Shown here: positions 17,894 through 26,331 of the stretch, piece after piece | Position numbering within the stretch: position 1 is the stretch's first letter | Layout: each line of letters begins with the position of its first letter | NCBI GenBank assembly: GCA_009904015.1 | Contig: WYEQ01000035.1 | Span: forward strand, 1-64,000 | Reading direction: 5' to 3' | Origin: Desulfurococcales archaeon | GTDB taxonomy: Archaea; Thermoproteota; Thermoprotei_A; Sulfolobales; Fervidicoccaceae | DNA length: 64,000 nt | Position numbers and translations under genes: made by a program | The notes under the pieces: generated by a model | The model's input: the letters and a program-made list of their open reading frames with translations, nothing else | What the model was told of the DNA's origin: nothing | The model's database searches: none

Positions 17894-18859
17894 TCAGAGC
17901 ATAATGGCTATTGTTAAAGAAATCAGGCTTAAAGGTAAACCAAACCTCAGTAGAATCTTTATCGCTTGGTCTATCTTTACTCTACCAAGTGAGTATGATA
18001 ACACGGTTATAACTCCCACGACTGCAAAGTATTTCGCGATTGACAAAAGTAAGAAGGGTAATCCCTTTCCATTATATGGTAGTGGTATAATCATTGAGGA
18101 GAAAATATAGAACATAAGCGTTAACTCCGCTTCATGTATAAGTATGTACAACGAGAGTAGAGGGCCACTTAGCTCCGAAACAAGTCCTCCAGCAATCTCT
18201 GTTTCAGCCTCAGAAATATCGAGTGGCTTTAATGAAAGCTTCGAAAATAAAGCTAGCCCGAAGGAAAGACATGCCAATATGTATGACATTATTTTTGCCA
18301 CATTAGATATGCCATTTGAGCTCAGAGATAAATACCTTGACAGAGCCTCCCCGAGAGAGTAAGTGCCAGGGGCAATTAGTTCAACTAGACTAATTATAGA
18401 AATGGCTAGCACAGGTTCCGATAAGAAAAACAGGTTCAAGTACCTTGAGCTGCCGATTCCGGGATAAACGGAGTGGGTACCATAACCTAGCAGCAGTATG
18501 GCTATTGATGCGTAGACTGTTAGGTATAGAAAAACAAAAACATCGTAGTTTGTTCTTAAAGGCGTTAGCGAGAGAGGCGTTATAAGAATGGCTGCAACGA
18601 GCGAAAAGAGACCTATTAGACCAATGAAGACTAGCCCTCTCACAGGAGCGTGTTTATGAATCGTTACTTCTTTTCTGAAAAGCTTAGCTATGTCAGCAAA
18701 AGGCTGAAGTAAGCCATATGGACCAACGTATTTTGGCCCGACTCTTCTTTGAATGCGAGCTATAATTTTTCTACGGTACCACTGTGTAATAAGCGAGAAC
18801 GTAACAAGAAACAGCAAGCCTGGATATACAATAAATGACAACAATATCTCGCTCATCAT
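17894..18859 (-). CDS. mbhM: Membrane-bound hydrogenase subunit MbhM (NuoH-like)
   Basis: This membrane subunit of the Mbh-type hydrogenase is homologous to NuoH/HyfC and links the hydrogenase arm to the membrane arm. The 321 residues hold about eight helices. The first cytosolic loop, RRKIIARIQRRVGPKYVGPY, is the typical quinone-site-like loop of the family, followed by LLQPFADIAKLFRKE. DISEAETEIAGG is the conserved acidic loop. It is the last gene of the 13-gene operon, whereas in Pyrococcus mbhM sits between mbhL and mbhN. Confidence 0.9.
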   Translation of the reverse strand: MMSEILLSFIVYPGLLFLVTFSLITQWYRRKIIARIQRRVGPKYVGPYGLLQPFADIAKLFRKEVTIHKHAPVRGLVFIGLIGLFSLVAAILITPLSLTPLRTNYDVFVFLYLTVYASIAILLLGYGTHSVYPGIGSSRYLNLFFLSEPVLAISIISLVELIAPGTYSLGEALSRYLSLSSNGISNVAKIMSYILACLSFGLALFSKLSLKPLDISEAETEIAGGLVSELSGPLLSLYILIHEAELTLMFYIFSSMIIPLPYNGKGLPFLLLSIAKYFAVVGVITVLSYSLGRVKIDQAIKILLRFGLPLSLISLTIAIML

Positions 18860-18863
18860 ATTA

Positions 18864-19172
18864 TCATCCCTTAAGATACGCGATTATGAAAATAATCATT
18901 AAGACCACGAGGAAGGGTAAAGATAACAAAAACCAGTCTCCCCAGTAACCTGTCTGTATATATTTATATATTGCGTCATAGAGTTTTCCAAAAATTCTTT
19001 TCAGGGTAATGGATGGTTCATGAATATTGAGGGAGTAGTCCTTTTCTGGCTCGCCTGATAGGTATGGCTCGGTTATCCTCACTTTTATTACCTTCATCAG
19101 TGCGAGCCATGATACAAAAGAGAACAGGAAGGTTAGGCCAGTTAAAACTATTGCTAAGGTTATGACGTCCAT
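18864..19172 (-). CDS. mbhI: Mbh hydrogenase small membrane subunit MbhI-like
   Basis: This protein of about 102 residues has an N-terminal helix (LAIVLTGLTFLFSFVSWLAL) and a C-terminal helix (WFLLSLPFLVVLMIIFIIAYL), separated by a charged loop of about 50 residues containing YLSGEP. Position between the MrpD-like subunit and MbhM matches MbhI of the Pyrococcus complex, which helps join the two membrane modules. The assignment rests on topology and location more than on motifs. ATG 19172 is preceded by GGTGG. Confidence 0.7.
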   Translation of the reverse strand: MDVITLAIVLTGLTFLFSFVSWLALMKVIKVRITEPYLSGEPEKDYSLNIHEPSITLKRIFGKLYDAIYKYIQTGYWGDWFLLSLPFLVVLMIIFIIAYLKG

Positions 19173-19174
19173 CA

Positions 19175-20773
19175 CTAACCACCAAGTGCGAGAAAATACT
19201 CTAAGAATTTATTCAAAGCACTATTAGCGTATTGCGTTGGGGTAAGCATTTCAGAGGCAGCTTTAGATAATACGCTGTCTATGATGAATGGGTTTAAAAT
19301 CACTAGTAAAAACATCATGATTATTAGTGGCAGTAATGCTCTAATGTTGTATGTCGTATTAGCGGGTTCATTGCTGATTGTTTTTGGCTCAGGTTTAAAA
19401 ATTAAAGCATAAATTAACTTCATGTAGCCCACTATTGCTAAACCGGTCGATATTAGCAGAATAGCTATGAGGATGTAGTTGTTGCTAAGCACGAAGGCTT
19501 TGTACATATATAGTTTGCTGAAAAACCCAGCCAATGGTGGAATACCGATAAGTGAAAGGCTTGAAAGTATGATAGCTATGGCTAGAACGGGGTTTTTCTT
19601 GCCTAGAGGAAGGACTTCGTGTATATTCCTGGTCGCCGACAATTTTACTACAATTCCTACGGATAAGAACAGAAGAGCCTTAGCTACAGAATGCGTGATT
19701 ATATGATAAATAGAGGCTTTCAAAGCGTAGTAACTACCAAGGGATATGCCAGTGAAAATTAGACTAGTATGAACAATAGTGCTGTAGGCAACTAGCCTTT
19801 TCACGTCTACTTGTATCATCATCATCATGGAGGCATACAGCATGGATACACATCCAATCACCAACAATATTGTCTTGGCATAAAACCCAATAGAGTGGAA
19901 CAAGCTATACTCATCGTATATCCCGAATATAGTGTAGAAAAACCTTGACAGTGAGTACAAGCCAGCGTTTACTACAAGCCCGGATAGAACCGCAGATATG
20001 GGTGAGGGAGCAGCCGGATGAGCATCTGGAAGCCAGTAGTGGTTAGGGAAAACTCCCGAAATAAAAGTAAAAGTCCATATACATAAAGCCAATATTAATC
20101 CGGTTGTGCCAAGGATGTTCCCCCATACAAAGTAGTTAAGGTCAGGCACTACGAAGCTGTAGATTGGTCTTGATAAGGAAGCTATGAATCCCATGGTCAG
20201 GGCCCCGTAGCTTGAATACGTTAAAACACACGCGAGGAAGTATAGAAGACCAGCTATCAAGCCGAACAAGGAGTACTTTACAGCGGCTTCTATAGCTTTT
20301 TTGTTATTTCTGTAGTACGCAACAAGCGCATATGAAGTTATACCTGTTACTTCTAGCATGACGAACAAATTGAATATGTCTCCTGTATAGAAAATACCGA
20401 TGAGCCCTGCTTCTAGGCCCAGTAGAAGAGAGTAGTAGTAAGGCGCATTAGGATGATTATCTATATACCACCAGGAGTAAACCACGACTAGTAGTACGAC
20501 GAGGCTAGTCAATACGCCGAGCAAAGCACTTAATGTGTCTACCTCGTAAACAATCCCTATAGGAGGCGGCCAGCCCCCCATCTTGTATACGATAGGTATG
20601 CCGGATTTCATTACGGACTGCATGTTGTAAAGAGTTAATATGAAGACGATGGCGGAGGAAATCAAAGCGAGATAATGATAAACGTAACTTCTTGTCTTCA
20701 CGAGAACGGATAACAACAAAATTATGAATGATAAGCTTATCAGAAGTGCTGGAGGAGCTCCTATGGTGTTCAT
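19175..20773 (-). CDS. mbhH: Mbh antiporter-like subunit MbhH (MrpD/NuoN type)
   Basis: This large ion-translocating membrane subunit of 532 residues and about 14 helices is homologous to MrpD and to NuoL/M/N. The conserved helix-5 glutamate appears in FNLFVMLEVTG and the helix-7 lysine in EAAVKYSLFG. YWLPDAHPAAPSPISA is the family signature around the broken helix. Such subunits move sodium or protons. ATG 20773 is preferred because a GGTGG site lies upstream. A longer GTG start at 20782 would use that site itself as the codon. Confidence 0.92.
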   Translation of the reverse strand: MNTIGAPPALLISLSFIILLLSVLVKTRSYVYHYLALISSAIVFILTLYNMQSVMKSGIPIVYKMGGWPPPIGIVYEVDTLSALLGVLTSLVVLLVVVYSWWYIDNHPNAPYYYSLLLGLEAGLIGIFYTGDIFNLFVMLEVTGITSYALVAYYRNNKKAIEAAVKYSLFGLIAGLLYFLACVLTYSSYGALTMGFIASLSRPIYSFVVPDLNYFVWGNILGTTGLILALCIWTFTFISGVFPNHYWLPDAHPAAPSPISAVLSGLVVNAGLYSLSRFFYTIFGIYDEYSLFHSIGFYAKTILLVIGCVSMLYASMMMMIQVDVKRLVAYSTIVHTSLIFTGISLGSYYALKASIYHIITHSVAKALLFLSVGIVVKLSATRNIHEVLPLGKKNPVLAIAIILSSLSLIGIPPLAGFFSKLYMYKAFVLSNNYILIAILLISTGLAIVGYMKLIYALIFKPEPKTISNEPANTTYNIRALLPLIIMMFLLVILNPFIIDSVLSKAASEMLTPTQYANSALNKFLEYFLALGG

Positions 20774-20782
20774 TATTACCAC

Positions 20783-21280
20783 CTAATCAAACACTTTTCT
20801 TATTCGGTTTTCAAAGGGCTCAAGAATATTTTTGTAGCAGTATTCTTCTTCAAGCTTGTCTGCATATAACCAATGAACATAGAATACTTTTTTCTCTTCA
20901 TTTAAATCAATAACAACGGTTCCAGGCGTATTAGTTATGGAGTTGGCCTCGGAAACAACAGCATATTGATTATTGGATTTGTAGTTGACTTTAACAATAG
21001 CTGGTCTCAAATCTGGTTTTCCGAAGATTATTGTTCTTATAACCTGTGCGTGAGCTTTGAATTCAGCTACTGAGAGGTAATATATTGTGTAAACTAGTAG
21101 ATAGAACAGTCTTTTTAGGTCCAAGGCTTTTTTCTCATCTGAAACTATAAAGGGTGTTACTATCACGGAAACCAGGCTACTTATAATTATACCTACTACT
21201 ACGTCGAATAAAGTGAATGTGCCACCAACAAATACGTAAACCAAGAACGTCAGGACAAAAATCGGTATATACTTCTTCAC
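20783..21280 (-). CDS. mbhA: Mbh subunit MbhA (MrpE-like)
   Basis: This 165-residue protein is of the MnhE/MrpE family. Two N-terminal helices are followed by a cytosolic domain. The family block VTPGTVVIDL-like reads NTPGTVVIDLNEEKKVFYVH here. It is part of the sodium/proton antiporter half of the Mbh complex. GTG 21280 has GTGAT 6 bases upstream. It lies between the MrpC-like and MrpD-like genes, whereas the Pyrococcus operon starts with mbhA. Confidence 0.88.
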   Translation of the reverse strand: MKKYIPIFVLTFLVYVFVGGTFTLFDVVVGIIISSLVSVIVTPFIVSDEKKALDLKRLFYLLVYTIYYLSVAEFKAHAQVIRTIIFGKPDLRPAIVKVNYKSNNQYAVVSEANSITNTPGTVVIDLNEEKKVFYVHWLYADKLEEEYCYKNILEPFENRIRKVFD

Positions 21281-21287
21281 CGGTGCA

Positions 21288-21671
21288 TCACTCTCTTAGC
21301 TCTTTTATTTTTCTCAAGTCCAATGTCCCGTGAAGTCTGAATAACTGCAGTGAAATGAATATTAGAAACAACGTGACGGCTAGACCAATAACTATTGCTG
21401 TTAGGACTAATGCCTGAGGAAGAGGGTCAACAGTTCTGTTTAAAACTTCATTTATGTTGCTCATGCCTTTCAGCTCTGGCGGTATAGAGTAAAGCTTGTA
21501 TCCAATGAATATTGCGAGTAAGTTTATAGAATCACTGAATATCGTTATTGATATAATCTTTTTTGTTAGGTGAGGCTTGAAAATCACCCCATACAACGAG
21601 ATTCCTATTGTGGCAACCAAGACATAAAACACATAAGTCAAGAGAACGTTATCTAGTAACTCATTATTCAA
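21288..21671 (-). CDS. mbhG: Mbh subunit MbhG (MrpC/NuoK-like)
   Basis: This 127-residue, three-helix membrane protein is homologous to MrpC and NuoK. Recognisable features are the GISLYGVIF start of helix 1 region and DPLPQALVLTAIVIGLAV, which is strongly conserved in the family. The start is TTG 21671 with GAGAGG 7 bases upstream. It overlaps the end of the MbhEF gene by 8 bases. Role: part of the antiporter module. Confidence 0.9.
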   Translation of the reverse strand: MNNELLDNVLLTYVFYVLVATIGISLYGVIFKPHLTKKIISITIFSDSINLLAIFIGYKLYSIPPELKGMSNINEVLNRTVDPLPQALVLTAIVIGLAVTLFLIFISLQLFRLHGTLDLRKIKELRE

Positions 21672-22482
21672 GGCTTTCCTCTCCTCTTAGTTTTTCTTTG
21701 AAAACGTGTTCTGGTATGGATAGCAAAGCAAAGGCCGTTAAGAAACCAAAACTAACAGCTATGAATTCAAATATATTAAAGAGACCGATGCTCCCGCCAA
21801 ACACGAGCCCTCCAACTCTCTTTGGATAACCGAAAGCAGAGTCGAGCTTAGGTTGGTTCTGTATTAAATACGCGTTGTCGAAGAAGACATCGAATGCCAG
21901 GGGGATAAGGGTAACTACTACTATGGCGATTAGCCCTAAGCTCATAAATAACAATGTTCTGTGAGGATTGATGCTTTTAGCGTTAAGTGCGTAGTATGAG
22001 AAGATAACAACAAAAAGAACTCCAACTACAGCTAGGATAGACCCCGCCTGGAATCCTCCTCCTGGGGAAATACTTCCGTGAAACGCTATTGTGGATGCTA
22101 TGGCAATGTTGATGGGCAGCAGTATCTTTGTAACCAGCCTCGGAATTATTGTGAAACTGCTGTTTAGGCTTCCTTTTTCTTCCAGGCTGTCAATTCTGAA
22201 TAACGAGTAAATAGCAATTATAGCCATTGCAAAAACGGTTGTTTCGTACAGCGTGTCAAGCCCTCTAAAGTCCCAGACAATAGCTGTTACTGGTTCAAGT
22301 GAAGCTGTTGATAATCTTAGGTCTTCATGATTAGTGAAATAAACGTAAAGTTTCCCTAGAAACCTGGTATCTAATCCTAGTGGTCCAAGAGATTCGGTTA
22401 AGTTGGTATATACAGCTAATATGAATGAAAAAACAACTATGCTGGTTATAACTATTAGTTTTTTGTTCAAATCACGGTTCAC
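21664..22482 (-). CDS. Fused MbhE-MbhF membrane subunit (MrpA C-terminus + MrpB)
   Basis: This 272-residue protein appears to join two subunits that are separate in Pyrococcus. Residues 1 to about 98 match MbhE, related to the MrpA C-terminal part, with EPVTAIVWDFRGLDTLYE. Residues about 110-272 match MbhF/MrpB, with IAFHGSISPGGGFQAGSILA and GSIGLFNIFEFIAV. No stop or internal start separates them. The start is GTG 22482, inside the end of mbhD by 11 bases. The fusion keeps the 1:1 stoichiometry seen in the complex. Confidence 0.82.
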   Translation of the reverse strand: MNRDLNKKLIVITSIVVFSFILAVYTNLTESLGPLGLDTRFLGKLYVYFTNHEDLRLSTASLEPVTAIVWDFRGLDTLYETTVFAMAIIAIYSLFRIDSLEEKGSLNSSFTIIPRLVTKILLPINIAIASTIAFHGSISPGGGFQAGSILAVVGVLFVVIFSYYALNAKSINPHRTLLFMSLGLIAIVVVTLIPLAFDVFFDNAYLIQNQPKLDSAFGYPKRVGGLVFGGSIGLFNIFEFIAVSFGFLTAFALLSIPEHVFKEKLRGEESLE

Positions 22483-22726
22483 CTTCTTCGCTTTCTGTTT
22501 TACCTACTAGAAAGAATAATGCAGCTGGATAAAGCCCCACACTAACGGGGATATATACAAGTACTATATCGGGCGCTCTGAGCAGATATAGCATTACGGC
22601 GAAAGCCATGCTCTGTACAGCCGAGTAAATTATAGCTTTAACTAAGGCCCTCTCAGTTACGGCGAAATAAGCGAATACGAGACCAATGGTTCCCATAATA
22701 GCCAGGAACAAAACAGTGATATCCAC
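22472..22726 (-). CDS. mbhD: Mbh subunit MbhD (MrpA-related, DUF4040)
   Basis: This 84-residue membrane protein has three helices. The block ERALVKAIIYSAVQSMAFAV followed by LRAPDIVLV is typical of the MbhD/DUF4040 segment of MrpA. Its GTG start shares a base with the TAG stop of the preceding gene (TAGTG), so translation is coupled. It belongs to the antiporter module. Confidence 0.85.
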   Translation of the reverse strand: MDITVLFLAIMGTIGLVFAYFAVTERALVKAIIYSAVQSMAFAVMLYLLRAPDIVLVYIPVSVGLYPAALFFLVGKTESEEGEP

Positions 22727-23079
22727 TAAGAGCTCGCCTCCTCCTCTTTTATTTTGTCTCCTATTAATGGTTCTGGTATCGCTATTCTTTTTCTATACGT
22801 TGCTCTAGCCAAGGCGTGTGTGCCTGTTGGGGATAGTAGGAGGATAAGGAAAGCCGATAAGAGAAGGCTAACCCCAATATAGTGCTCCTTTTCTATAAAA
22901 GCTATAATTGATAATACTAAGAGAGGATAAAACGCTCCTCCAATTGTTGATACAGTTGCTGCATGTAATCTTAGATAGAAGTTTTTGAACCTGTAGAAAC
23001 CAAGTACACCTATTAAGTTGATTATGGCTGTTAAAATTACGAGGAGGCTTAGAATAAAAACCACGTATTCACTGTTCAC
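22726..23079 (-). CDS. mbhC: Mbh subunit MbhC (MrpG-like)
   Basis: This protein of about 117 residues is of the MnhG/MrpG family. The signature LIGVLGFYRFKNFYLRLHAATV and a later SPTGTHALARAT are well conserved. Three helices. GTG 23079 is preferred, with GAGGTG 6 bases upstream. GTG 23088 is the alternative. It overlaps mbhB by about 11 bases. Confidence 0.9.
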   Translation of the reverse strand: MNSEYVVFILSLLVILTAIINLIGVLGFYRFKNFYLRLHAATVSTIGGAFYPLLVLSIIAFIEKEHYIGVSLLLSAFLILLLSPTGTHALARATYRKRIAIPEPLIGDKIKEEEASS

Positions 23080-23338
23080 CGAGCTCACCTCTTTCTAGAT
23101 ACTTCGAAAAGTATAGGTCAAGCGCGTATGCCCATAGAACAAGTATGATGGTACAAATCGCCATTGCTTCGGAACCAATAATTATACCAGTAATAGCTAA
23201 TATCACGCTCGATGTATATAGAGCAACGTCAGCAGACAAAACTTTATCAGATACAGTTGGTCCACGAACCACTATGTATGTTAGTAGGAGGACGGAAACG
23301 GTATAAATAAATAAAGATATGACTAGCGGTATCGTCAT
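23069..23338 (-). CDS. mbhB: Mbh subunit MbhB (MrpF-like)
   Basis: This 89-residue, three-helix protein is of the MnhF/MrpF family. The conserved VRGPTVSDKVLSADV loop is present. Its ATG overlaps the stop of the ferredoxin-subunit gene by 4 bases (ATGA), tying the hydrogenase and antiporter halves into one transcript. Confidence 0.9.
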   Translation of the reverse strand: MTIPLVISLFIYTVSVLLLTYIVVRGPTVSDKVLSADVALYTSSVILAITGIIIGSEAMAICTIILVLWAYALDLYFSKYLERGELGEQ

Positions 23339-23730
23339 TTTATCTCGCCTCTTTGAAGATTCTTCATACTGAAACTCAGCGACGTTGTTCCTGGTGACTC
23401 GACAAGCTCAAAGTTATTAGTTGTTATGTAAGCCTTGACAGGGCATATATACACACAGTGGCAGCAGAACACGCATTTTTCGTAATTTATTATTGGATAA
23501 AGGTTTTTTGGGTTAGTTCCTAACTTAAGCTCTATTTTTGTCATTTGGATAGCGTTTGAGGGGCAATCAATAGCGCATAGCGAGCACCCGGTGCACTTGC
23601 TGAAATCAACATAATGGAGGCCTCGGTGGGATTCAGGTATTTCGATATCCCTCTTGGTAATTGGATAAGCTTTGGTAATGGGTTTTTTAATTATATTCGT
23701 TAATGCTTCCTTTAGCATTGATAGCTTCAT
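23335..23730 (-). CDS. mbhN: Mbh ferredoxin-like subunit MbhN (NuoI type)
   Basis: This protein of about 131 residues has two [4Fe-4S] motifs: CTGCSLCAIDCP and CVFCCHCVYICP. It relays electrons from ferredoxin towards the MbhJ cluster. ATG 23730 is preferred, with AGGTGG 8 bases upstream. GTG 23742 lies inside that motif. It is placed directly after mbhL, unlike Pyrococcus where mbhM intervenes. Confidence 0.92.
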   Translation of the reverse strand: MKLSMLKEALTNIIKKPITKAYPITKRDIEIPESHRGLHYVDFSKCTGCSLCAIDCPSNAIQMTKIELKLGTNPKNLYPIINYEKCVFCCHCVYICPVKAYITTNNFELVESPGTTSLSFSMKNLQRGEIK

Positions 23731-24884
23731 TTTGGCTGCCACCTTGAAAGTTGTTTAAGGGTCAAGTATCTAGGCTTATCCTTATCTTCGATTAACAGTA
23801 CTCTTTCCATGCATGATATACATGGGTCAAAGGAGACTAGTATCACTGGAACATCAGCGAGCTTGTGCCCAATGAACAGCTTCTCTGTGTTAAGCACGTT
23901 GAAGAAAGATGGTGTCCTTACTTTGACTCTATATGGAGTACTACCACCTCTACTCACAATGTGGTATATCAACTCTCCTCTAGGCGCTTCCACTCTTGAA
24001 ATGTACTCTCCTTGCTTAACTACTCTTGGAATCGTCTTTAGGGCGATGCTTCCCTGAGGCAGCTTTGATAATGCTTGGCGTATTATTTCTATTGATTCCG
24101 ATATCTCGTCTAGTCTTACCATCATCCTGGACCAGGAGTCCCCTTCCTCTCTCGTCACGACCCTGAAATCAATCTCGCTGTAAGCTGCATATGGCTCTAG
24201 AGCCCTTATATCATATGGTATTCCGGATGCTCTTGCGGGTGGTCCTACAAGGCTGTTTTTCAGAGCGTAGTTTCTCGATACGTAACCCACGTTAACTAGC
24301 CTTTTCTGGAAAGTATAGTCCTCATGCATTATTTTTTTATAATCCTTGACTCTCTGCTCGATGTATGCGAGCTCTTTTAGAATTACTTCTTTTTTGGAAT
24401 CATCTATGTCTCTCTTTACACCGCCAATAATGTGTATATCAGCGTGCACCCTGTTGCCCGTTACTAGGTCTTTGAGATACATTACTCTTTCTCTATCCTT
24501 CATAACAATCATGAACAAGGTATCGAAGCCTATGGTCTCGGCCATCACGGCGAATAAAAGCATGTGGCTATGTATTCTCTCCAGCTCCATTACTATTGTC
24601 CTTATGTAATTTGCCCTGGGAGGGGGCTCTATTCCCAAAAGCCTCTCTATCCCCTGAACGTAGGTCTGCATATGCACAGCGTTGCATATTCCGCATATCC
24701 TGCTCGAGATGTATATGCTTTTAATCCAAGTGTTTTTTTCAAGAAGTTTCTCAACGCCTCTGTGATTGTACCCGGTAGAAATCTCGCTGTCGATTACCTC
24801 CTCGCCATCGACTTTTAGTCTTAGGAGAATAGGCTCGTGTAGCGCTGGATGCTGGGGCCCTATAGGTATCTCGACAAAGGTCAA
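23727..24884 (-). CDS. mbhL: Mbh [NiFe] catalytic large subunit MbhL
   Basis: This is the NiFe catalytic subunit of a group 4 membrane-bound hydrogenase (NuoD/HycE family), about 385 residues. Both cysteine pairs that hold the NiFe centre are intact: RICGIC (Cys67/Cys70, counting from GTG 24893) and DPCISC (Cys358/Cys361). The chain continues 24 residues beyond DPCISCMER, a tail that the adjacent maturation protease would remove after the Arg by analogy with HycE. Retention of all four cysteines argues for hydrogen evolution rather than an Mbs-type sulfane reductase. TTG 24884 has AGGTG 6 bases upstream. Confidence 0.93.
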   Translation of the reverse strand: MTFVEIPIGPQHPALHEPILLRLKVDGEEVIDSEISTGYNHRGVEKLLEKNTWIKSIYISSRICGICNAVHMQTYVQGIERLLGIEPPPRANYIRTIVMELERIHSHMLLFAVMAETIGFDTLFMIVMKDRERVMYLKDLVTGNRVHADIHIIGGVKRDIDDSKKEVILKELAYIEQRVKDYKKIMHEDYTFQKRLVNVGYVSRNYALKNSLVGPPARASGIPYDIRALEPYAAYSEIDFRVVTREEGDSWSRMMVRLDEISESIEIIRQALSKLPQGSIALKTIPRVVKQGEYISRVEAPRGELIYHIVSRGGSTPYRVKVRTPSFFNVLNTEKLFIGHKLADVPVILVSFDPCISCMERVLLIEDKDKPRYLTLKQLSRWQPK

Positions 24885-24885
24885 T

Positions 24886-25302
24886 TTAAACACCTGAGTC
24901 TTTTCTTAATGGGAAGATTCCTTTTTCAACTACGTCGGTGGGAGCGAAGATCCCTCTCTTTATATGCGGGTTTCCGATAAAATCTACTCCAACTAAATCG
25001 TAAGCCTCGGCTTCGCTGTAAGTTGCTCCTGGGAACAAATCGCTTATCGTGTCTATTTGTGGTGAGTCTCTGTTAACATGAGTCTTAATTATGATAAGAG
25101 ACTTAGAAGCATGATTCCAAAACACATACGTAAGCTCGAATTTCTTTTCGTCTGGATAATCAGTTGCGGTAAGCAACAAGAATGTTGTCTCCATAGCTGA
25201 TAGTCTATGGGCTAAGCCTCTGATTTTCTCTTTCTCGATGATGCATTGATATCTATATGGCCCTATAGGCTGGAGACTACACTCATTTCCGAGCTCTTCC
25301 AT
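24886..25302 (-). CDS. mbhK: Mbh subunit MbhK (NuoC-like)
   Basis: This soluble protein of about 138 residues is of the NuoC/30-kDa family. The hallmark YSEAEAYDLVGVDFIGNPH followed by KRGIF is present. It packs between MbhJ and MbhL in the peripheral arm. ATG 25302 is preferred, with GGTGG 6 bases upstream. It overlaps mbhJ by about 20 bases. Confidence 0.9.
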   Translation of the reverse strand: MEELGNECSLQPIGPYRYQCIIEKEKIRGLAHRLSAMETTFLLLTATDYPDEKKFELTYVFWNHASKSLIIIKTHVNRDSPQIDTISDLFPGATYSEAEAYDLVGVDFIGNPHIKRGIFAPTDVVEKGIFPLRKDSGV

Positions 25303-25720
25303 TTCCGCCACCGATCCTCTCCAATAGAGTCTTTATTCCTAGCAATATTGCCTCTGGCCTCGGAGGACAGCCAGGTATAGTTAAATCAACGGGAACAACG
25401 TCTGATGCCTTAAGGCGCAGCGAGTAGGAGCCCGCGAAAACACCACCGCTGATCGCGCAAGCGCCACAAGCTATAACGTACTTTGGGCTAGGCATCAGGT
25501 CATAAAGTCTCTTCAGCCTCTCGCTACTCTTTTTGTTAAGAGCCCCTGTTACAACAAGAATATCCGCGTGTCTAGGATTAGGCGCTAGCCTTATCCCAAA
25601 TCTTTCGGGATCATAAACAGGCGTTATTGCCGCCAGAAACTCGATGTCGCATCCATTGCATGCACCTGTGTTAAAGTGCAATATCCATGGAGAGTATTTT
25701 ATTATATTCTTGGAAATCAA
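25283..25720 (-). CDS. mbhJ: Mbh small subunit MbhJ (NuoB-like)
   Basis: This 145-residue electron-transfer subunit carries the proximal [4Fe-4S] cluster. Ligand cysteines are visible in GACNGCDIE (Cys21, Cys24), CGACAISGG (Cys88) and IPGCPPRPEA (Cys118). It is the first gene of the Mbh operon. TTG 25720 has GTGAAGATG just upstream, and the 58-bp AT-rich gap before it (25721-25778) separates it from the maturation protease gene. Confidence 0.92.
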   Translation of the reverse strand: MISKNIIKYSPWILHFNTGACNGCDIEFLAAITPVYDPERFGIRLAPNPRHADILVVTGALNKKSSERLKRLYDLMPSPKYVIACGACAISGGVFAGSYSLRLKASDVVPVDLTIPGCPPRPEAILLGIKTLLERIGGGNGRARK

Positions 25721-25778
25721 GCATCTTCACTTCACTAGTAAAATAGTCTTATTAAATCTATAAGAAACTTATTGTTTA

Positions 25779-26291
25779 TTATTCAATTAAGTTACACCTT
25801 GATAGCAAAGATTTATAAACGGACCTTATAACCATGGACATTGCCTTTGCTGTTTGTAAACTAATTTTTATTTCATAGTCTAGGCAGGATGCATAAATAC
25901 CAATGAGCAAAGTTTTCTTCCCGCTAATCAGCTTTCCTAGACTAACCGAGTGTGTTGTGAGCCGATACTCTTCCATGAACTCTGGGTCAAGCTCAGTAGC
26001 CATTAATCCTTTGTTATTTAAGCTTGGAGCAAGCGTATCCAAGACTATGATGTTCTCGTAGGAGTCAAATACATCTAGGAAAGCCTCGGGATTAGTGCTC
26101 GCCGTTACTATTTTCACGCAGTTACCTATGTGTGGGGGCAAAATCTTCTGAAGAGCATTTGTAACCAGTACTCCAAAAGCATCATCGCATCTAAGCTCAT
26201 TTCCCAAGCCAATAATGGCTGTTTTTTTAGGAATTATGAATTTCTCTAAAATCTCTACTAGCTCGTCTTCCCGGTTGATTTTTTCATACAT
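25779..26291 (-). CDS. Hydrogenase maturation protease (HycI/HybD family)
   Basis: This endopeptidase probably trims the C-terminal tail of MbhL once nickel is inserted. GLGNELRCDDAFGVLV near residue 27 is the family motif, with the metal-sensing acidic residue. LDTLAP and LTTHSVSLG follow. Length about 170 residues. ATG 26291 is chosen. A TTG at 26369 would extend it 26 residues into the upstream MFS gene and gives no family-like sequence. Adjacent to the Mbh operon on the same strand, a strong functional link. Confidence 0.87.
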   Translation of the reverse strand: MYEKINREDELVEILEKFIIPKKTAIIGLGNELRCDDAFGVLVTNALQKILPPHIGNCVKIVTASTNPEAFLDVFDSYENIIVLDTLAPSLNNKGLMATELDPEFMEEYRLTTHSVSLGKLISGKKTLLIGIYASCLDYEIKISLQTAKAMSMVIRSVYKSLLSRCNLIE

Positions 26292-26331
26292 AGCACGGTT
26301 TATGTTGGGGTGCTTGTAGATAAATAAATCT

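Noticed and set aside
23727-24884. Possible Mbs/Mbx sulfane reductase instead of hydrogenase
   Set aside because: All four NiFe cysteines and a cleavable tail are present in MbhL and a maturation protease is adjacent.
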